In this document: positions 9,105-18,867 of the stretch, piece by piece | Layout: each line of letters starts with the position of its first letter | Position numbering within the stretch: the first letter of the stretch is position 1 | Source of the DNA: JACQFV01 sp964593585 | Lineage (GTDB): Bacteria > Zixibacteria > MSB-5A5 > WJJR01 | Assembly (NCBI GenBank): GCA_964593585.1 | Contig: CAZQIZ010000008.1 | Coordinates: 33,396 to 97,395 of the forward strand | Reading direction: 5' to 3' | DNA length: 64,000 nt | The notes under the pieces: generated by a model | What the model was told of the DNA's origin: nothing | Database searches by the model: none | Seen by the model: only the letters and a program-made list of their open reading frames with translations | Program-made: the position numbers and the translations under genes

Positions 9105-10427
9105 ATGCGACGCACCGAACACCGCCGCACACGCTGGACAGGCGCGGCACTGCTCTTGGCCGGAATCATCGGTCTTGCCCTGCTCTTCGCGAGTCCGGCG
9201 AGCTCCGAGCCGATCAAGAACATCAATTTCCAGAACGCCGACATCCGCTCGGTCATCAACTTTCTGGCCGAGTACGGCGGCGTCAACATGGTGGCCGCCC
9301 CCAACGTCCAGGGACAGGTGACCCTGAACCTGAAGAACGTCGAGTGGCGCCAAGCCCTCGAGATTCTCGCCAACACCTACGGTCTCAAGGTGGTTGATGA
9401 GCCCGAGGGGTATGTCCACGTCCTGCTCATGAAAGACTTCATGGAGCGCGAGGCCGAGCGCGAGCGTCACAACAACGAACAGCGGCAGATCGTCGACCTC
9501 GAAACCAAGTTCTTCCCGATCAAGCACGCCAACGCCAAGGACATCATCCCGCCGGTCAAGTCGATCCTCTCGACCCGCGGCAAGGTGGAAGTCGATGTCC
9601 GCACCAACGGCCTGCTGGTCTCCGATGAGCCGGGCAACCTGGTCCGCCTCGAGAAGTTCATCGCCGAGATGGACCGCGAGACCCGCCAGGTAAAGATCGC
9701 CGCCAAGATGGTCGAAGTCTCCAGCGACTACCTCCACGAGCTGGGCGTCAGCTGGCAGGTCAGTTCCGAGGGCGAGGACTCGCGCGGACGCGATTACTTA
9801 AATGACGCCGTCACCGACGGCGCCGACCGTCTGACCGACCCGTTCGGCCAGTACACGTTTACCACGATCCAAAATGGCTGGGATCTGGAAGCGAAAATCG
9901 CCGCGCTGGTCTCCGACGGCAAAGGCAAGATCGTCGCCCATCCCGAAATCACCACCGTCGACAACAAGGAAGCCCGCATCCAGGTCGGGCAGAAGGTCCC
10001 GGTCAAGCAGTTCTCCGCCACCGGCGACGTGGTCATCACCTTTGAGGAAGTGGGCACCATCCTCCGCGTCACCCCGCACATCACCTCCGACAATCGCATC
10101 CTGCTGCAGATGAAGCCGGAGCGCTCGTCGTTCTTCTTCGACCCGAGCGGCATCGTGATCAACACCAGCAACGCCGAAACCAACGTGGTCGTGGAAAACG
10201 GCCAGACCGCGGTTGTCGGCGGCCTCACCACGCAGGATGAGATCGTCACCGAAACCGGCATCCCGGTCCTCAAGGACATTCCGGTCATCGGCGTGCTGTT
10301 CAAGTCGAAGAGCACCTCGCAGGAGTCGCGCGACCTGGTCATCTTCGTCACCCCGACCATCGTCGACCCGGCCCTGATGGGTGCCGCCGACACCGAGGGC
10401 GCCACCCACGCCCCCGGCACCAACTAG
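9105..10427 (+). CDS. pilQ: Type IV pilus secretin PilQ (short form)
   Basis: A 440-residue outer-membrane secretin through which the pilus exits. A signal sequence (~12-34) is followed by an STN/N0-like domain (INFQNADIRSVINFLAEYGG), an N1 domain (FFPIKHANAKDIIPPVKSIL) and the C-terminal secretin barrel (VAHPEITTVDNKEARIQVG, GIPVLKDIPVIGVLFKS, DLVIFVTPTIV). It is much shorter than typical PilQ (>600) because the AMIN domains are missing; one is found on PilP. A good ribosome-binding site, GGAGGG, lies at 9090-9095. It is the last gene of the operon, followed by a strong terminator. Confidence 0.95.
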   Translation: MRRTEHRRTRWTGAALLLAGIIGLALLFASPASSEPIKNINFQNADIRSVINFLAEYGGVNMVAAPNVQGQVTLNLKNVEWRQALEILANTYGLKVVDEPEGYVHVLLMKDFMEREAERERHNNEQRQIVDLETKFFPIKHANAKDIIPPVKSILSTRGKVEVDVRTNGLLVSDEPGNLVRLEKFIAEMDRETRQVKIAAKMVEVSSDYLHELGVSWQVSSEGEDSRGRDYLNDAVTDGADRLTDPFGQYTFTTIQNGWDLEAKIAALVSDGKGKIVAHPEITTVDNKEARIQVGQKVPVKQFSATGDVVITFEEVGTILRVTPHITSDNRILLQMKPERSSFFFDPSGIVINTSNAETNVVVENGQTAVVGGLTTQDEIVTETGIPVLKDIPVIGVLFKSKSTSQESRDLVIFVTPTIVDPALMGAADTEGATHAPGTN

Positions 10428-10455
10428 CAACCCCCGTAGTGCGTGCAAGTCATAA

Positions 10456-10493
10456 ACGTCCCGTGGCCCGCCAGCCACGGGACGTTTTCTTTG
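10456..10493 (+). terminator. Rho-independent terminator of the pil operon
   Basis: Perfect 12-bp stem ACGTCCCGTGGC/GCCACGGGACGT with a 6-base loop, followed directly by TTTTCTTT, about 30 bases after the pilQ stop. Confidence 0.92.
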
Positions 10494-10552
10494 CCGCAGG
10501 CGTGGCGACGACCTTCAACCTGTGCCGAACAGGTTGAAAGCGCACAGCCCAA

Positions 10553-10677
10553 GGGCGGGTCTCAGACCGTCCCCCACGATTGACGCGCATTGAAATTGTA
10601 GGGGCAGGTCTGAGACCTGCCCTCTGCTGCTTATGTAACGGGAGGGCGAATCGGCCGCGGCGGAGAGCCCGCTCTTT
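10553..10677. repeat. Cluster of palindromic repeats (families B and C)
   Basis: Two family-B palindromes (GGGCGGGTCTCAGACCGTCCC at 10553 and GGGCAGGTCTGAGACCTGCCC at 10602) are followed at ~10637-10677 by a family-C element (GGGAGGGCGA...CGGAGAGCCCGCTCTTT). Related copies lie near 25.6, 47.8, 50.2, 52.8 and 53.8 kb. They fill the gap between pilQ and the HxlR gene; no gene is seen here. Confidence 0.75.
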
Positions 10678-10686
10678 GTCGTCGAG

Positions 10687-11118
10687 TCATCTTCCGCCGG
10701 TTCGTGGGCGTTGGGCGGCACGGTCGTAACGATCGCGGGCTTCCTTGATCGCGGTGCGATGCCGCTCGGCCCAGTCCGCCAACGCCATGATCGGCTTCAG
10801 CAGCGTGCGCCCTTGGGTGGTCAGTTCATACTCCACCCGTGGCGGCGTGGTGGGGAAGACGGTGCGCCGGATCAATCCATCCCGTTCCAGCCCGCGTAGC
10901 GTCGTGGTCAACATCCGCTGCGAGATGCCGTCGATGGTGGAGCGCAACTCGCTGAAGCGCCTGGCCCCGCCCCCCAGAAGCGCCACCACCAGCACGCTCC
11001 ATTTGTCCCCCACCCGATTGAGAATCTCGCGGATCAGGCAGCCATCATCCCGACGGCCGCGCGGGGCACGGCCCACCTCGCAGAAGCAGTGACGCAATCC
11101 TTTGTGACGCAATGGCAT
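10687..11118 (-). CDS. HxlR-family winged-helix transcriptional regulator
   Basis: A 143-residue small regulator. The core CLIREILNRVGDKWSVLVVALLGGGARRFSEL, GISQRMLTTTLRGLERDGLI and RVEYELTTQGRTL is the HxlR (DUF24) winged helix. The upstream N-terminal stretch contains two further cysteines (HCFCE). It is transcribed divergently from the TolC/adaptor/RND operon, so local control of that pump is the likely role. This is inference from position. Confidence 0.9.
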   Translation of the reverse strand: MPLRHKGLRHCFCEVGRAPRGRRDDGCLIREILNRVGDKWSVLVVALLGGGARRFSELRSTIDGISQRMLTTTLRGLERDGLIRRTVFPTTPPRVEYELTTQGRTLLKPIMALADWAERHRTAIKEARDRYDRAAQRPRTGGR

Positions 11119-11159
11119 AATGCGACCGTTTGTATCCCGTTTAAGGCACGGTGCCCTCT

Positions 11160-11192
11160 TGGTTCCGAAAAGTAACCAACAAACGGAACAAA
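11160..11192. promoter_or_regulatory. Candidate operator between HxlR gene and efflux operon
   Basis: An imperfect inverted repeat, TTGGTTCCG at 11159-11167 and CGGAACAAA at 11184-11192, lies in the 190-base divergent gap. Its inner 6-bp arms GTTCCG/CGGAAC are perfect. It is a plausible HxlR binding site, but no clear -35/-10 pair was found and the match is weak. Confidence 0.3.
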
Positions 11193-11308
11193 ACCTCTCC
11201 CGCTTCGTTAACGCAGATTACCGCGGAGAGTTTCTGAGAAAATGATAACCTCCGCGCTCCGATTTTCGTTTGCATCAGCGATTCAGGAGACCGTACTCCG
11301 CGAGGACC

Positions 11309-12895
11309 ATGACCTTGACTCGATCCGCATCGCTTGTGCCGGCCACCCTTCTGGCGTTGGGCCTGACGCTCTTTCATTCGACGGCGTCTCATGCGCAGGG
11401 GCGCATTCTGCCCGACAGCGCGCTCTCGGCGACGCTCGACAGCCTGTCGGGGATGCCATTGCAGCTGTCGGAGGCCGTCCGGCACGCGCTGGCCAACTCG
11501 ACAGCGGTCCGTGCCGCCCAGGCCGCCTATCTGGCCGCGCGCGGCGCCGCCCGCCGCGAAGCCGGCGCCTTCGATCCCGAACTGTTCTTCCAACTGAACT
11601 ATCTGGACGATGAGCAGCCGACCGCCTCCTTCTTTGCCGGCGCGCCGACCCTGCTCACCACGACCACCACAACCACATCCGGCCTGCGTCTGCGTCTGCC
11701 GACCGGCACCAGTTTCGAATTGGCGCTCAACACCACCCGGTTGGAGACCAATTCCGGTTTCGCCTTTCTCAATCCGGAATACGACGCGTTCGGTTACTTG
11801 AGTTTCCGTCAGCCGCTCTTGCGCGGGTTCACCGCCTCCGGCGCCAAGGACTACCGTCAGGCGCGCCGTCAGCGCGATGCCGCGCGTGCGCGTTACGAAC
11901 AGGCGATCCTCGCGGCCACCGCCGAGGTCGAACGCGCTTACTGGGACCTCTACGCCACCGTGCGCGATTACGCCGTGCAGATTCTGACCGTCGAGCGCGG
12001 CCGGGCGTTGCGACGCGAGACCGAGTTGCGCGCCCAGGCCGGGCTGGTTGGCCCCAACCAGGTCGCCAATGCCCGCACCTTCCTCGCGCAACAGGAATTG
12101 CTTCTTCTTGATCTGGCCGAGCAACTCGATGCGCAGTCCGACCGGCTTGCCTCCTTGATCGGGGTCCGTCCCGTATCCGGCCACCCGCGCTTCATCCCCG
12201 TCGGCGATCCGCCGGCGCGCTTTGCGACCGCACCGGTCGACTCCCTGGTCGCCTTGGCGCAGCGCAACAACCTCGATCTGCGCGCGGCCGCGCAGGATGT
12301 CGAGGCCGCGGAGGTTCTCGCGCGCGCGGCTGGCTGGGAACTGCTGCCCACCGTTGACGTCGTCGGTTCGGTCGGCGGCAACGGGCTGGCCGGATCACCG
12401 CAGGACGTCATCTTCGGCGATGACACGCTGCGCGTCGAGCGCCAGGGCGGTCTCGGCGATGCGATCAGCGAAGTGACCGGGCGTGACTATCCCAACTGGA
12501 GCATCGGCGTCGAGGTCACCATTCCGATCGGATTCCGCCAGGGACGCGGCGAGCGCGACCGGCTCAAGGCCGAGGTGCTGCTCTCCCAGGAGCGCCAACG
12601 CGAACTGTCGCGGCTGCTCGAGGAACGTGTCCGCGCCACCCACCGTGAATTGACCAACGGCCAGGCCCGGCTCGACGCCGCCCGTGAGGGTGTCGATGCC
12701 GCCCAGGAACAAGTGCGCACTGGTCTCATAGAATTCCATAATGGCCGCACCACCGCCTTCGAGCTGGTGCGTCTGGCGGCCGATCTGGCCGCCGCGCAGC
12801 AACGCTACTCCGAGGCGCTGGCCCGGACCGCCAAGGCCGCCGCCACGCTGCGGGAACTGGCCGCCGACCCCGATGCGGTCACCGCAACGCCGTGA
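11309..12895 (+). CDS. TolC-like outer-membrane efflux channel
   Basis: A 528-residue outer-membrane factor. A signal peptide ending near SHAQG is followed by two OEP repeats rich in long alpha-helices (LSEAVRHALANSTAVRAAQAAY; later LDAAREGVDAAQEQVRTGLIEF), as in TolC/OprM. It provides the exit duct for the pump encoded two genes downstream. I chose ATG 11309 (MTLTRS, GAGGA just upstream) over an in-frame TTG at 11270 because it gives a clean signal peptide. First gene of a three-gene efflux operon. Confidence 0.9.
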   Translation: MTLTRSASLVPATLLALGLTLFHSTASHAQGRILPDSALSATLDSLSGMPLQLSEAVRHALANSTAVRAAQAAYLAARGAARREAGAFDPELFFQLNYLDDEQPTASFFAGAPTLLTTTTTTTSGLRLRLPTGTSFELALNTTRLETNSGFAFLNPEYDAFGYLSFRQPLLRGFTASGAKDYRQARRQRDAARARYEQAILAATAEVERAYWDLYATVRDYAVQILTVERGRALRRETELRAQAGLVGPNQVANARTFLAQQELLLLDLAEQLDAQSDRLASLIGVRPVSGHPRFIPVGDPPARFATAPVDSLVALAQRNNLDLRAAAQDVEAAEVLARAAGWELLPTVDVVGSVGGNGLAGSPQDVIFGDDTLRVERQGGLGDAISEVTGRDYPNWSIGVEVTIPIGFRQGRGERDRLKAEVLLSQERQRELSRLLEERVRATHRELTNGQARLDAAREGVDAAQEQVRTGLIEFHNGRTTAFELVRLAADLAAAQQRYSEALARTAKAAATLRELAADPDAVTATP

Positions 12896-12908
12896 AAGGA
12901 CTGACGAC

Positions 12909-14015
12909 ATGACACGCTTGATGACAATGATTCACAACCGACGCGCCGGCTGGATTCTGCTGACCGGCGCCCTGACGCTGGCCGCGGCCGGCTGCGGCAC
13001 TCAACAGGCCGGTGGCGGTGGATTCACCATGCCCCCCATGCCGGTCGAGGTCGCCCTGGCCTCCATGCAATCGGTCGCCGACAAGTTCGAGGCCGTCGGC
13101 ACCATCGAGGCGCTGGAGGCGATCAGCGTGGTGGCCGAAATCGACGCCGCCGTCGTCAGCCTGCCCTTCGAAGAGGGGGGAAGCGTCCGCAAGGGACAGC
13201 TGATCGCCCGGTTGGATGACTCGCAACTGAAAGCCGAAGTCGACCGTGCCGCGGCCGTGCGCGATCAGTCCCAGGCCACCTACGACCGCGTCAAGGCGGT
13301 GGTGGAGCAGAAGGCCGCCGCGCCGCAGGATCTCGATGACGCGCTGGCCGCCCTGCGCGTGGCCGAAGCCAATCTGGCCGCCGCCAAGGCCCGCTTCGAC
13401 AAGACCCGGATCACCGCGCCCTTCGACGGCATCGTCGGCGCACGCCGCGTCAGCGTCGGCGCCTTCCTGCGCGCCGGCGAGACCATCACCGATCTGGCCA
13501 ACATCGACGAGATCCGCGTGATCTTCTCGGCGCCCGAACGGTTCCTGCCGCAGCTGACCCGCGGCGCCGATGTCACGATCTGGACCCCGGCCTATCCCGG
13601 CCACACCCACACCGGCAAGATCGCTGTGATCGAGCCGGTGGTCGATCCGGCCACACGCACCGCGCGGATCGTGGCGCGCGTGCCCAACCCCGATGGCGAG
13701 TTCCGCCCCGGGATGTCCGCCAACGTCGCCGCCGAGCTGGCCCGCCGCGACAGCGCCATCACCATTCCCAACGAGGCCATCTTCGCCAACGCCGGGCAGA
13801 TGTTCGTTTTCCTGGTCAATCCCGACAGCACCGTCGCCCGCGCCGCGATCACCGTCGGCACGCGGCTGGCCGATGTCGCCGAAATCACCGCCGGTCTGAC
13901 GCCCGGCAGCGTCGTCGTGCGCGCCGGTCACCAGAAACTCTTTGAAGGCGCGCGCGTCATGCCGATTGCCGACGCCGGCGCCGGGACCAGCGCGAATGCG
14001 CCCACGGCCCAGTAG
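12909..14015 (+). CDS. RND efflux periplasmic adaptor lipoprotein
   Basis: A 368-residue membrane fusion protein. The N-terminus carries a lipobox (LAAAGC), so it is probably lipid-anchored. A biotinyl-lipoyl-like hairpin domain (VGTIEALEAISVVAEIDAAV; TRITAPFDGIVGARRVSVG) surrounds a coiled coil, and beta-barrel and membrane-proximal domains follow. It bridges the inner-membrane pump and the TolC-like channel. It begins 13 bases after the upstream stop and ends 27 bases before the pump gene. Confidence 0.93.
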   Translation: MTRLMTMIHNRRAGWILLTGALTLAAAGCGTQQAGGGGFTMPPMPVEVALASMQSVADKFEAVGTIEALEAISVVAEIDAAVVSLPFEEGGSVRKGQLIARLDDSQLKAEVDRAAAVRDQSQATYDRVKAVVEQKAAAPQDLDDALAALRVAEANLAAAKARFDKTRITAPFDGIVGARRVSVGAFLRAGETITDLANIDEIRVIFSAPERFLPQLTRGADVTIWTPAYPGHTHTGKIAVIEPVVDPATRTARIVARVPNPDGEFRPGMSANVAAELARRDSAITIPNEAIFANAGQMFVFLVNPDSTVARAAITVGTRLADVAEITAGLTPGSVVVRAGHQKLFEGARVMPIADAGAGTSANAPTAQ

Positions 14016-14042
14016 GCCGAATCAGACACGAGGGCTGTCCGT

Positions 14043-17000
14043 ATGAAACTAAGCGAGACTTCCATCCGCCGGCCGGTGTTTGCCACCGTCATGAGTCTGG
14101 CGATCGTCCTCTTCGGCGTGATCGCCTTCACACGCCTGCCGGTGCGCGAATATCCCGATATCGACCCGCCGATCATCTCGGTGGTAACGCTCTACCGCGG
14201 CGCCAGTCCCAGTGTGGTCGAGACCGAAATCACCAACGTCCTCGAGGAGCAATTCGCCACCCTCGAAGGGGTCAAGACCCTCAGCTCCGCGTCGCGCGAG
14301 GGCGGATCGGTCATCACCATTGAGTTCGAACTGGACCGCGATGTCGACGAGGCCGCCAACGATGTCCGTGACCGTGTCTCGCGCATCCGCGGCCAACTGC
14401 CGGAGGAAGTCGAAGATCCGGTCATCTCCAAAGTCGACGCCAACGCCCAGGCGATCATGTGGCTGGCGCTTTCCAGCGAAACCTACGATGGACTGCAGTT
14501 GAGCGAGACCGCCGACCGGGTGCTCAAGGAGCGCGTCCAGCGCCTCGACGGCGTCGGGTCGGTGATCATCGGCGGCGAGCGCCGCTACGCCATGCGCGTC
14601 TGGCTCGACCCCCTGCGGCTGGCGGCGCATGGGCTCACCGTCCAGGATATCGAAGCCGCCATCCGCCGCGAAAACGCCGAGATCCCCGGCGGACGCGTCG
14701 AAGGCGACCTGCGCGAGTTCGCCGTCCGCACCCGCGGCGAACTCTCCCGCCCCGAGGAATTCGGCGCCATCATCGTCGCACAGAAAGACGATGAGGCCGT
14801 GCGCCTGCGCGATGTCGCCGATGTCGCCGTCGGCGCCGAAGACGAACGCACCGTCGCCCGCTGGAATGGCCAGACCGCCGTCGGGCTCGGCATCGTCAAG
14901 CAATCGAAGGCCAGCACCGTCGATGTCGCCCGGGCCGTCCGCGACGCCCTCCCGGAGTTGATTCAACTTCTGCCCGAGGGCATGAAGCTTGCCGTCGCGT
15001 ATGACTCCTCCGAATTCATCAATGACTCGATCGCCGAGGTTGCTGAGACGCTCCTGATCGCCATGTGCCTGGTGGTCCTGGTGGTGCTCGCCTTCCTCAA
15101 GAGCTTCCGCGCCACCGCCATTCCGTCGCTGGCTATTCCGGTCTCGATCATCGGCGCGCTGGCCGTGGCCTACTTCGCCGGTTTCACCATCAACATCCTG
15201 ACGCTGCTGGCGATGGTACTTTCGATCGGACTGGTCGTCGATGACGCCATTGTCGTGCTCGAAAACATCTACCGGCACATGGAGATGGGCAAGGACCGCC
15301 GGCGCGCCGCCTTCGATGGCAGCCGCGAGATCGGTTTTGCCGTCATCGCCACCACCATCGCCCTGGTCGCCGTCTTTGTCCCGCTCGCCTTCCTGACCGG
15401 CTCGGTCGGACGGCTCTTCAACGAGTTTGGCATCACCGTCGCCGTGGCCGTGCTCATCTCGGGGTTCGTCGCGCTGACAATGACCCCGATGCTCTCCTCG
15501 AAGATCTTGCGGCCGCTGCACACCGGCAGCTCGAGTTGGGCGTCGCGCTCCTTCGATGCCTTCTTCGATGCGCTCGACCGCGTCTATCACCGCGTCCTGA
15601 CCGGGGCGCTGCGGCGCCGCGGCCTCATGCTCGGCGCCGGCGTCCTGACCATCGGGCTCGCGCTGGCTCTGTTCAAGCTCCTGCCCAGCGAACTGGTCCC
15701 GACTGAGGACCGCGGTCTGGGATTCGGCATCGTGATCGCCCCCGAGGGCGCGACGTTGGAGTACACTGACAAATACGTCCGCCAGATCGAACAGCAACTG
15801 CTGGCCCTGCCCGAGCGCCAAGGGCTGTTCACGGCCATCGGGCTGGGATTCAACGGTCCCGGACAGGTGACCAACGCCTTCATGTTCCTGCGCCTCACGC
15901 CGCGCGAGGAGCGCACCCGCTCGCAGCAGGAGATTGTGCAATCGCTCTTCCCGCAACTGATGGCCATCCCTGGGGTGTTGGCTTTCGTCATCAACCCGCC
16001 CAGCATCGGCGGCGGTGTCTCGTCGACGCCCGTTTCCTATGTGCTGCAGGCCGACAGTTATGAGGACCTCAGCCAGGGCGTCGGCATCATGATGGCCGAA
16101 GCGTCACAACTCGGCTACATGATCAACCTTGACTCCGATCTGCGCCTCAACAAGCCGCAACTGGATATCGATATCGACCGCGAACGCGCCGCCAATCTTG
16201 GGGTGTCGGTCACGGCCATCGGCTCGACGCTGGAGACTTTCCTCGGTGGACGCACCGTCACCAATTTCAAGCGCGGCACCAAGCAGTACGATGTCATCGT
16301 GCAGATGCGGCCGCAGTCGCGCGCCACCCCCGATGCGGTGCAGGACATCTACGTTCGCGGCAACACCGGGCTGGTCCAGCTTGCCAACGTCGTCAACATC
16401 CGCGAGAGCGTCACGCCCAAGGAACTGAACCATTACAACCGCGTGCGCTCCGCCACCATCACCGCCAGTCTGGCCCCCGGCGCGACCGTGGGGCAGGCGC
16501 TTGATGACCTGGATCGCATCGCCCGCGAGAAGCTGCCCGCCGGCATCAAGCGCGAATATTCCGGCCAGTCCCTCGAGTACAAGTCGTCGAGCACGAGCTT
16601 GTATCTCATGTTCCTGCTGGCGGTCATTTTCATCTACCTGGTGCTGGCCGCCCAGTTCGAGAGTTTCGTGCACCCGCTGACCATCCTGCTGTCGGTGCCG
16701 CTCGCGGTCTTCGGGGCGCTGCTGACCCTGTTTATCTTTCGCGAGAGTCTCAACATCTACTCGCAGATCGGCCTCATCATGCTGATCGGGCTGGTGACGA
16801 AGAACTCGATTTTGATCGTCGAGTTCGCCAACCAACTGCGTGCCCAGGGCAGGGCGGTGATTGACGCGGTCATCGAGGCCTCGACCATCCGGCTGCGTCC
16901 GATTCTGATGACCTCGTTTTCGACCATTTTCGGCATCCTGCCAATCGCGCTTGGCTTGGGCGCCGGCGCCGAATCGCGCCGCCCGCTCGGTCTGGCCGTC

Positions 17001-17180
17001 GTTGGCGGCGTGTTCTTCTCCACCTTCCTCACGCTGGTGCTGGTGCCGGTCGTGTACACGTTGCTCGCGCGCTTTGTCTCCGCACGGGCCATCGTCGAGA
17101 ATCCCGAGCCGGTCGCGACCGCGCACGGCCATGCGCTCCCAGGCCCGATCCCCGGCGCCCAGCCCGCCACACCGCAATAA
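14043..17180 (+). CDS. RND multidrug efflux transporter (HAE1/AcrB type)
   Basis: A 1045-residue inner-membrane proton-driven pump of normal family length. The signature N-terminus ETSIRRPVFATVMSLAIVL is present, with two large periplasmic loops and 12 expected membrane helices. The proton-relay Asp pair lies in TM4 (GLVVDDAIVVLENIYRH), and the C-terminal half has GLVTKNSILIVEFANQLR. Together with the preceding channel and adaptor it forms a complete tripartite exporter. Substrates cannot be told from sequence; the family handles drugs, detergents and other hydrophobics. Confidence 0.96.
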   Translation: MKLSETSIRRPVFATVMSLAIVLFGVIAFTRLPVREYPDIDPPIISVVTLYRGASPSVVETEITNVLEEQFATLEGVKTLSSASREGGSVITIEFELDRDVDEAANDVRDRVSRIRGQLPEEVEDPVISKVDANAQAIMWLALSSETYDGLQLSETADRVLKERVQRLDGVGSVIIGGERRYAMRVWLDPLRLAAHGLTVQDIEAAIRRENAEIPGGRVEGDLREFAVRTRGELSRPEEFGAIIVAQKDDEAVRLRDVADVAVGAEDERTVARWNGQTAVGLGIVKQSKASTVDVARAVRDALPELIQLLPEGMKLAVAYDSSEFINDSIAEVAETLLIAMCLVVLVVLAFLKSFRATAIPSLAIPVSIIGALAVAYFAGFTINILTLLAMVLSIGLVVDDAIVVLENIYRHMEMGKDRRRAAFDGSREIGFAVIATTIALVAVFVPLAFLTGSVGRLFNEFGITVAVAVLISGFVALTMTPMLSSKILRPLHTGSSSWASRSFDAFFDALDRVYHRVLTGALRRRGLMLGAGVLTIGLALALFKLLPSELVPTEDRGLGFGIVIAPEGATLEYTDKYVRQIEQQLLALPERQGLFTAIGLGFNGPGQVTNAFMFLRLTPREERTRSQQEIVQSLFPQLMAIPGVLAFVINPPSIGGGVSSTPVSYVLQADSYEDLSQGVGIMMAEASQLGYMINLDSDLRLNKPQLDIDIDRERAANLGVSVTAIGSTLETFLGGRTVTNFKRGTKQYDVIVQMRPQSRATPDAVQDIYVRGNTGLVQLANVVNIRESVTPKELNHYNRVRSATITASLAPGATVGQALDDLDRIAREKLPAGIKREYSGQSLEYKSSSTSLYLMFLLAVIFIYLVLAAQFESFVHPLTILLSVPLAVFGALLTLFIFRESLNIYSQIGLIMLIGLVTKNSILIVEFANQLRAQGRAVIDAVIEASTIRLRPILMTSFSTIFGILPIALGLGAGAESRRPLGLAVVGGVFFSTFLTLVLVPVVYTLLARFVSARAIVENPEPVATAHGHALPGPIPGAQPATPQ

Positions 17181-17190
17181 TCGTGTCTTT

Positions 17191-17230
17191 CGGAATGGCT
17201 GTCGCCTGCTTGACGGCGACAGTCATTCCG
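17191..17230 (+). terminator. Hairpin after the efflux operon
   Basis: A 16-bp stem (CGGAATGGCTGTCGCC against GGCGACAGTCATTCCG, one G-U pair) starts 10 bases after the pump stop. The T tract is poor, so termination efficiency is uncertain. Confidence 0.6.
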
Positions 17231-17372
17231 CGACCATTCTCTCAGCCCGCTTCATTGGCCGCCCGCCTCGCTTGACTTTGACCGTGCTCGGAATTAGGAT
17301 GGAGTCAGGCGGAATTGCGTTCCCGCACCCCGCACTCCGATCCCCGCCAGCCACCCGATTCAAGGAGGAACG

Positions 17373-18797
17373 ATGGGACCTGTGAAAGTCGCCACGTTGG
17401 CAGGCGTAGCCACCGAAGTTCCGTCGGATGCCGTAACGCAACTGCGCGCGCGACTGCGGGGCGCGTTGCTGCAATCCGGCGATCCGGGCTACGATGACGC
17501 GCGCACGCTCTGGAACGCGATGATCGACCGTCGTCCGGCCCTCGTCGCGCAGTGCGCCGGCGCCGCCGATGTCGCCGCGGTCGTCGCCTTCGCACGCGAA
17601 CGCAATTTGCTGTTGGCCATCAAGGGCGGCGGTCACAACATCGCCGGCAACGCCGTCTGCGACGGCGGCGTGCTGGTGGAATTCTCCCGGATGAAGACCG
17701 TCGAGATCGACGCGAAGGCGAAAGTCGCGCGCGTCGGACCGGGCGCGACCCTGGGCGATTTCGATCAGGCGGCGCAGAAGCATGGCCTGGCCACGCCGCT
17801 GGGCATCAACTCCACGACCGGAGTCGCCGGCCTGACGCTCGGCGGCGGCTTCGGATGGCTGTCACGACGCTTCGGAATGACCATCGACAACCTGCTGGCC
17901 TGCGAAGTGGTGCTGGCCGATGGACGCGTCGTCACCGCCAGCGAGAAGGAAAACGCTGATCTTTTCTGGGCGCTGCGCGGCGGCGGCGGCAATTTTGGCA
18001 TCGTCACCCGCTTCGATTTTCGTCTGCATCCGGTCGGTCCCGAAATCCTCGCGGGGCTTTTTGTCTTCCCGCTGTCCGATGCCCGCTCCGCGTTGAAAAA
18101 GTACCGCGATTACATCCAGTCGCTCGGCGATGAGACTACTGTCTGGGTCGTGATGCGCAAGGCGCCGCCGTTGCCGTTTCTGCCCGCGTCCGTCCATGGC
18201 ACGGAAGTCATTGTCTTTCCCGTCTTTCATTCCGGCGACCCCGAGGCCGGTCGGCGGGCGATCGAGCCGGTGCGTCACTTCGGCACACTGCTCGGCGAGG
18301 CGATCGGCATGCAGCCCTACACCGCCTGGCAGGCGGGCTTCGATCCACTGCTCACACCCGGCGCGCGCAACTACTGGAAGTCGCACAATCTGGCGGAACT
18401 CAAGGATGGCCTGATCGATCTGCTTATCGAGTACATCGGCAAATTGCCTTCCGACCAGTGTGAGATCTTCCTCGGCGGCATCGGCGCGGCCACCGCGCGG
18501 CCGGCCCGCGACGCCATGGCGTACTCGCAGCGCGACACCGTCTATGCCATGAACGTGCACAGCCGCTGGGACAATCCCGCCGATGACCAGAAATGCATTC
18601 AGTGGGCGCGCGACTTCTGCCAGAAGACCGAGCCGTATGCCACCGGCGGCGTGTATGTCAACTTCCTGACCGCCGACGAAATGTCCCGTGTGCGCGCGGC
18701 CTATGGCCCCAACTACGACCGCCTCGTCGCGGCCAAGCAGAAGTACGATCCGGGCAACCTCTTCCGGATGAACATGAACATCGCGCCGGCGCGATGA
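17373..18797 (+). CDS. FAD-linked oxidoreductase, berberine-bridge-enzyme type
   Basis: A 474-residue protein with an N-terminal PCMH-type FAD-binding domain and a C-terminal BBE segment (YGPNYDRLVAAKQKYDPGNLFRMN). His88 in GGGHN is the expected covalent FAD attachment site. The second attachment residue of bicovalent enzymes, a Cys in the segment before GLTLGGGFGWLSRRFG, is replaced (GINSTTGVAG), so monocovalent flavin is predicted. There is no signal peptide. A strong AAGGAGGA site precedes ATG 17373. It stands alone between repeat-bearing gaps; substrate unknown (family members oxidise sugars, alkaloids or polyketides). Confidence 0.88.
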   Translation: MGPVKVATLAGVATEVPSDAVTQLRARLRGALLQSGDPGYDDARTLWNAMIDRRPALVAQCAGAADVAAVVAFARERNLLLAIKGGGHNIAGNAVCDGGVLVEFSRMKTVEIDAKAKVARVGPGATLGDFDQAAQKHGLATPLGINSTTGVAGLTLGGGFGWLSRRFGMTIDNLLACEVVLADGRVVTASEKENADLFWALRGGGGNFGIVTRFDFRLHPVGPEILAGLFVFPLSDARSALKKYRDYIQSLGDETTVWVVMRKAPPLPFLPASVHGTEVIVFPVFHSGDPEAGRRAIEPVRHFGTLLGEAIGMQPYTAWQAGFDPLLTPGARNYWKSHNLAELKDGLIDLLIEYIGKLPSDQCEIFLGGIGAATARPARDAMAYSQRDTVYAMNVHSRWDNPADDQKCIQWARDFCQKTEPYATGGVYVNFLTADEMSRVRAAYGPNYDRLVAAKQKYDPGNLFRMNMNIAPAR

Positions 18798-18867
18798 TCT
18801 TTATCCCGGGTCCGGCGAAATCGACGTGAGGCGCTCCGAGGCCGCGCGATGATCACGGGCCGGGGAA

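Noticed and set aside
14049..15956. 635-codon open frame on the minus strand opposite the RND pump gene
   Set aside because: Asp/Gly/His-rich product typical of antisense frames; the pump is intact on the other strand.
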